A stretch of 7,094 nucleotides of DNA from JAOUEA01 sp031364965 (GTDB lineage: Bacteria > Actinomycetota > UBA4738 > HRBIN12): assembly GCA_031364965.1 (NCBI GenBank), contig JANLXF010000108.1, forward strand, positions 1 through 7,094, given 5' to 3'. Both the position numbers and the translations under genes were made by a program. Within the stretch, counting starts at the first letter, position 1. Each line of letters starts with the position of its first letter. The notes beneath the pieces were generated by a model, which saw nothing but the letters and a program-made list of their open reading frames with translations, made no database searches and had not been told where the DNA came from. Positions 4,483 to 7,094 of the stretch are shown piece by piece.

Positions 4483-7094
4483 TTGCCTGACCAGCTCGTC
4501 CCTGTCCGCGATCGTGTCAGTTTCGCCAAGCTCGACGAGGTTCTGCCGCTTCCCGACCTCGTGGGCATCCAACGTGAGTCGTTCGATTGGCTCCTCAATG
4601 AGGGGCTCAAGGAGGTCCTCGAGGAAGTCTCCCCGATCGAGGACTTCACCGAGCAGTTCCAGCTCTACTTCGGCAAGCACCAGTTCCGCGAGGTCAAGGC
4701 CACCGAAGAGGAGTGCCGCGACCGCGACATCACCTACAGCCAGCCGCTCTTCGTCGAGGCCACCTTCGTCAACAAGGTGACCGGCGAGATCAAGGAGCAG
4801 GAAGTCTTCATGGGTGACTTCCCGATCATGACCGAGCGGGGCACCTTCATCATCAACGGCACCGAGCGGGTCGTGGTGTCCCAGCTCGTGCGATCGCCCG
4901 GCGTGTACTTCTCGCGCGAGCTCGACAAGACCACCGACAAAGAGGTCTACATCGCGAAGATCATCCCCAGCCGTGGCGCCTGGCTGGAGTTCGACGTGGA
5001 CAAGAAGGACACGGTCGGCGTGCGCATCGACCGCAAGCGCCGCCAGCTGGTCACGGTGCTGCTGAAGGCGCTCGGCTGGTCCGCCGACGAGATCCTCACG
5101 CTGTTCGGCAACGCGCAGTCGATCCAGAACACCCTGGAGAAGGACCACGTCGAGACGCAGGAAGAGGCGCTCGAGGACATCTACCGCAAGCTCCGTCCGG
5201 GCGAGCCGCCTACGGCCGAGAGCGCGAAGACCCTCCTCGAGAACCTGTTCTTCAACCCCAAGCGGTACGACGTGGCCAAGGTCGGCCGCCACAAGGTCGA
5301 CAAGAAGCTGAGCGCGGCCGAGGGCCCCCTGCTCAAGCAGCTGCGCGCACATCACAAGGCGCTCGGGGAGATCGACAACCCCGACAAGAAGGCGTGGGAG
5401 CAGTTCAAATACCGGGTCTTCTCCGAACAGCTGAAGGACGAGCAGGGCGCCGGTGCGCCGAAGTACAAGGCTGTGCTCACGTACGAGGACATGCTGAAGA
5501 CGGTCCGCTACCTCGTGCACCTGCACGCCGGCGACGAGGGCCACGACCCCGACGACATCGACCACTTCGGCAACCGGCGCCTGCGCAGCGTGGGCGAGCT
5601 GATCCAGAACCAGATCCGGATCGGCCTGTCTCGCATGGAACGCGTCGTCAAGGAGCGGATGACGACCCAGGACGTGGAGGCGATCACCCCCCAGACCCTG
5701 ATCAACATCCGCCCCGTCGTGGCCTCGATCAAGGAGTTCTTCGGCACGTCGCAGCTCTCGCAGTTCATGGACCAGACCAACACGCTGGCGGGCCTCACAC
5801 ACAAGCGCCGCCTGTCCGCCCTGGGGCCCGGCGGGCTGTCCCGTGAGCGCGCGGGATTCGAGGTCCGCGACGTGCACCCGTCCCACTACGGCCGCATGTG
5901 CCCGATCGAGACGCCGGAAGGGCCGAACATCGGCCTGATCGGCTCGCTCTCGAGCTATGGCCGCATCAACGAGTTCGGTTTCATCGAGACGCCGTACCGC
6001 CGCGCGGAGAAGGGCAAGGTCACCGCCAAGATCGACTACCTGTCGGCCGACGAGGAGGACAAGCACGTCATCGCGCAGGCGAACGCCGCGATCGACAAGA
6101 ACGGCAACTTCACCGAGCCCACAGTCCTGGTGCGCCGCAAGGGTGGCGAGGTCGACTCGGTCCCGCCCGACGAGGTCGACTACATGGACGTGTCGCCCAA
6201 GCAGCTGGTCTCGGTGGCGGCGGCCCTGATCCCGTTCCTCGAGCACGACGACGCGAACCGCGCCCTGATGGGCGCGAACATGCAGCGCCAGGCGGTGCCG
6301 CTCCTTCGCTCGGAAGCCCCGCTCGTGGGCACGGGCGTCGAGTTCCGCGCCGCGGTCGACGCGGGCGACGTTGTGATCGCCGAGGAGGCCGGCATCGTCG
6401 ACGACGTGTCCGCCGACCAGATCGTGGTCAAGGAGCGCAACGGGAACTTGCGGGTCTACGGCCTGCTGAAGTTCCGCCGCTCGAACCAGGGCACCTGCCA
6501 GAACCAGAAGCCGATCGTGACGGCCGGCGACAAGGTCCAGAAGTGGCAGGTCATCGCCGACGGGCCCAGCACGGAGGCGGGCGAGATCGCGCTCGGCAAG
6601 AACCTCGTGGTCGCCTACATGCCGTGGGAGGGCCACAACTACGAGGACGCGATCATCCTGTCCGAGCGCCTGGTGAAAGAGGACATCCTCACCTCGATCC
6701 ACATCGAGGAGCACGAGGTCGACGCCCGCGACACCAAGCTCGGGGCCGAGGAGATCACCCGTGACATCCCCAACGTCTCCGAGGAGATCTTGAAGGACCT
6801 AGACGAGCGCGGCATCGTGCGCATCGGGGCCGAGGTCACGACCGGCGACTACCTGGTCGGCAAGGTCACGCCCAAGGGCGAGACCGAGCTCACGCCCGAG
6901 GAGCGGTTGCTCCGCGCGATCTTCGGTGAGAAGGCGCGCGAGGTGCGCGACACCTCGCTGAAGGTGCCGCACGGCGAGTCCGGCAAGGTGATCGGCGTCC
7001 GTGTCTTCAGCCGCGACGACGGCGACGAGCTGTCGCCGGGGGTCAACCAGCTGGTGCGCGTGTACGTCGCGCAGAAGCGCAAGATCTCCGACGG
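4483..7094 (+). CDS. rpoB: RNA polymerase beta subunit, 3'-partial (first 870 codons)
   Basis: The beta subunit forms one pincer and part of the catalytic core of RNA polymerase. The TTG start has a good Shine-Dalgarno sequence (4470-4476), and TTG is a known rpoB start in actinobacteria. The frame is open from LPDQLVPVRDRVSFAKLDEV to KRKISD at the window edge, with no frameshift. Landmarks: FIINGTERVVVSQLVRSPGV (about 124-143), the rifampicin region FFGTSQLSQFMDQTNTLAGL (419-438) followed by THKRRLSALGPGG, CPIETPEGPNIGL (473-485), EHDDANRALMGANMQRQAVP, and LTPEERLLRAIFGEKAREVR near the end. Direct rifampicin-contact positions (Gln513, Asp516, His526, Arg529, Ser531 and Ile572 in E. coli numbering) are conserved. 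Compared with Mycobacterium, about 45-50 extra residues lie between KVDKKLS (272-277) and LTYEDM (332-337). rpoC presumably follows outside the window. Confidence 0.98.
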   Translation, partial: MPDQLVPVRDRVSFAKLDEVLPLPDLVGIQRESFDWLLNEGLKEVLEEVSPIEDFTEQFQLYFGKHQFREVKATEEECRDRDITYSQPLFVEATFVNKVTGEIKEQEVFMGDFPIMTERGTFIINGTERVVVSQLVRSPGVYFSRELDKTTDKEVYIAKIIPSRGAWLEFDVDKKDTVGVRIDRKRRQLVTVLLKALGWSADEILTLFGNAQSIQNTLEKDHVETQEEALEDIYRKLRPGEPPTAESAKTLLENLFFNPKRYDVAKVGRHKVDKKLSAAEGPLLKQLRAHHKALGEIDNPDKKAWEQFKYRVFSEQLKDEQGAGAPKYKAVLTYEDMLKTVRYLVHLHAGDEGHDPDDIDHFGNRRLRSVGELIQNQIRIGLSRMERVVKERMTTQDVEAITPQTLINIRPVVASIKEFFGTSQLSQFMDQTNTLAGLTHKRRLSALGPGGLSRERAGFEVRDVHPSHYGRMCPIETPEGPNIGLIGSLSSYGRINEFGFIETPYRRAEKGKVTAKIDYLSADEEDKHVIAQANAAIDKNGNFTEPTVLVRRKGGEVDSVPPDEVDYMDVSPKQLVSVAAALIPFLEHDDANRALMGANMQRQAVPLLRSEAPLVGTGVEFRAAVDAGDVVIAEEAGIVDDVSADQIVVKERNGNLRVYGLLKFRRSNQGTCQNQKPIVTAGDKVQKWQVIADGPSTEAGEIALGKNLVVAYMPWEGHNYEDAIILSERLVKEDILTSIHIEEHEVDARDTKLGAEEITRDIPNVSEEILKDLDERGIVRIGAEVTTGDYLVGKVTPKGETELTPEERLLRAIFGEKAREVRDTSLKVPHGESGKVIGVRVFSRDDGDELSPGVNQLVRVYVAQKRKISD

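Noticed and set aside
4459..6714. Long minus-strand open frame (751 codons) opposite rpoB
   Set aside because: rpoB is unmistakable on the plus strand. The antisense frame is low-complexity (Val/Leu/Asp/Arg) and arises from strong third-position GC bias.
1..7094. Mobile elements, tRNA or rRNA genes, CRISPR arrays, long direct repeats
   Set aside because: No transposase or integrase motifs, no cloverleaf-like sequence and no repeated spacer pattern were seen on either strand. Only short inverted repeats in the intergenic regions were found.

Overview
The window is high-GC DNA from an actinobacterium (Actinomycetota). The best evidence is rpoB, which has the typical actinobacterial opening with a TTG start and long blocks that match the family almost residue for residue. 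The C-terminal half of rplL and the TANNNT-type -10 hexamers agree with this. The class cannot be fixed by eye; an uncultured or little-studied lineage is plausible.

Layout from left to right: (1) the 3' part of rplL (ribosomal protein L7/L12), broken by an in-frame TAG at 143-145, ending at 313 and followed by a strong hairpin terminator (331-363). (2) A four-gene accessory block in the place where most bacteria have rplL and rpoB adjacent: a small XRE-type DNA-binding protein (456-863, +), a glycosyltransferase-4 protein that keeps only the N-terminal half of the GT-B fold (971-1693, +), an RmlC-like dTDP-sugar epimerase (1772-2347, +), and a membrane-anchored DUF4012 protein on the opposite strand (2338-4233, -) whose 3' end overlaps that of the epimerase gene by 10 bases. 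(3) A divergent intergenic region (4234-4482) with two well-formed tandem sigma-A-like promoters reading toward rpoB. (4) The first 870 codons of rpoB (4483 to the window edge).

The glycosyltransferase, epimerase and DUF4012 genes point to cell-surface polysaccharide or glycan work, possibly under the small XRE regulator. rpoB seems to be transcribed independently of rplL: a terminator follows rplL, about 4.2 kb of other genes lie between them, one of these genes runs the other way, and rpoB has its own promoters.

The points most worth a second look are the amber codon in rplL with a cluster of unusual substitutions in its elongation-factor-binding surface, the apparently internally deleted glycosyltransferase, the accessory block itself, and a lineage-specific insertion of about 45-50 residues in rpoB. 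No mobile element, CRISPR array, tRNA or rRNA was seen. No convincing new multi-gene system was found.
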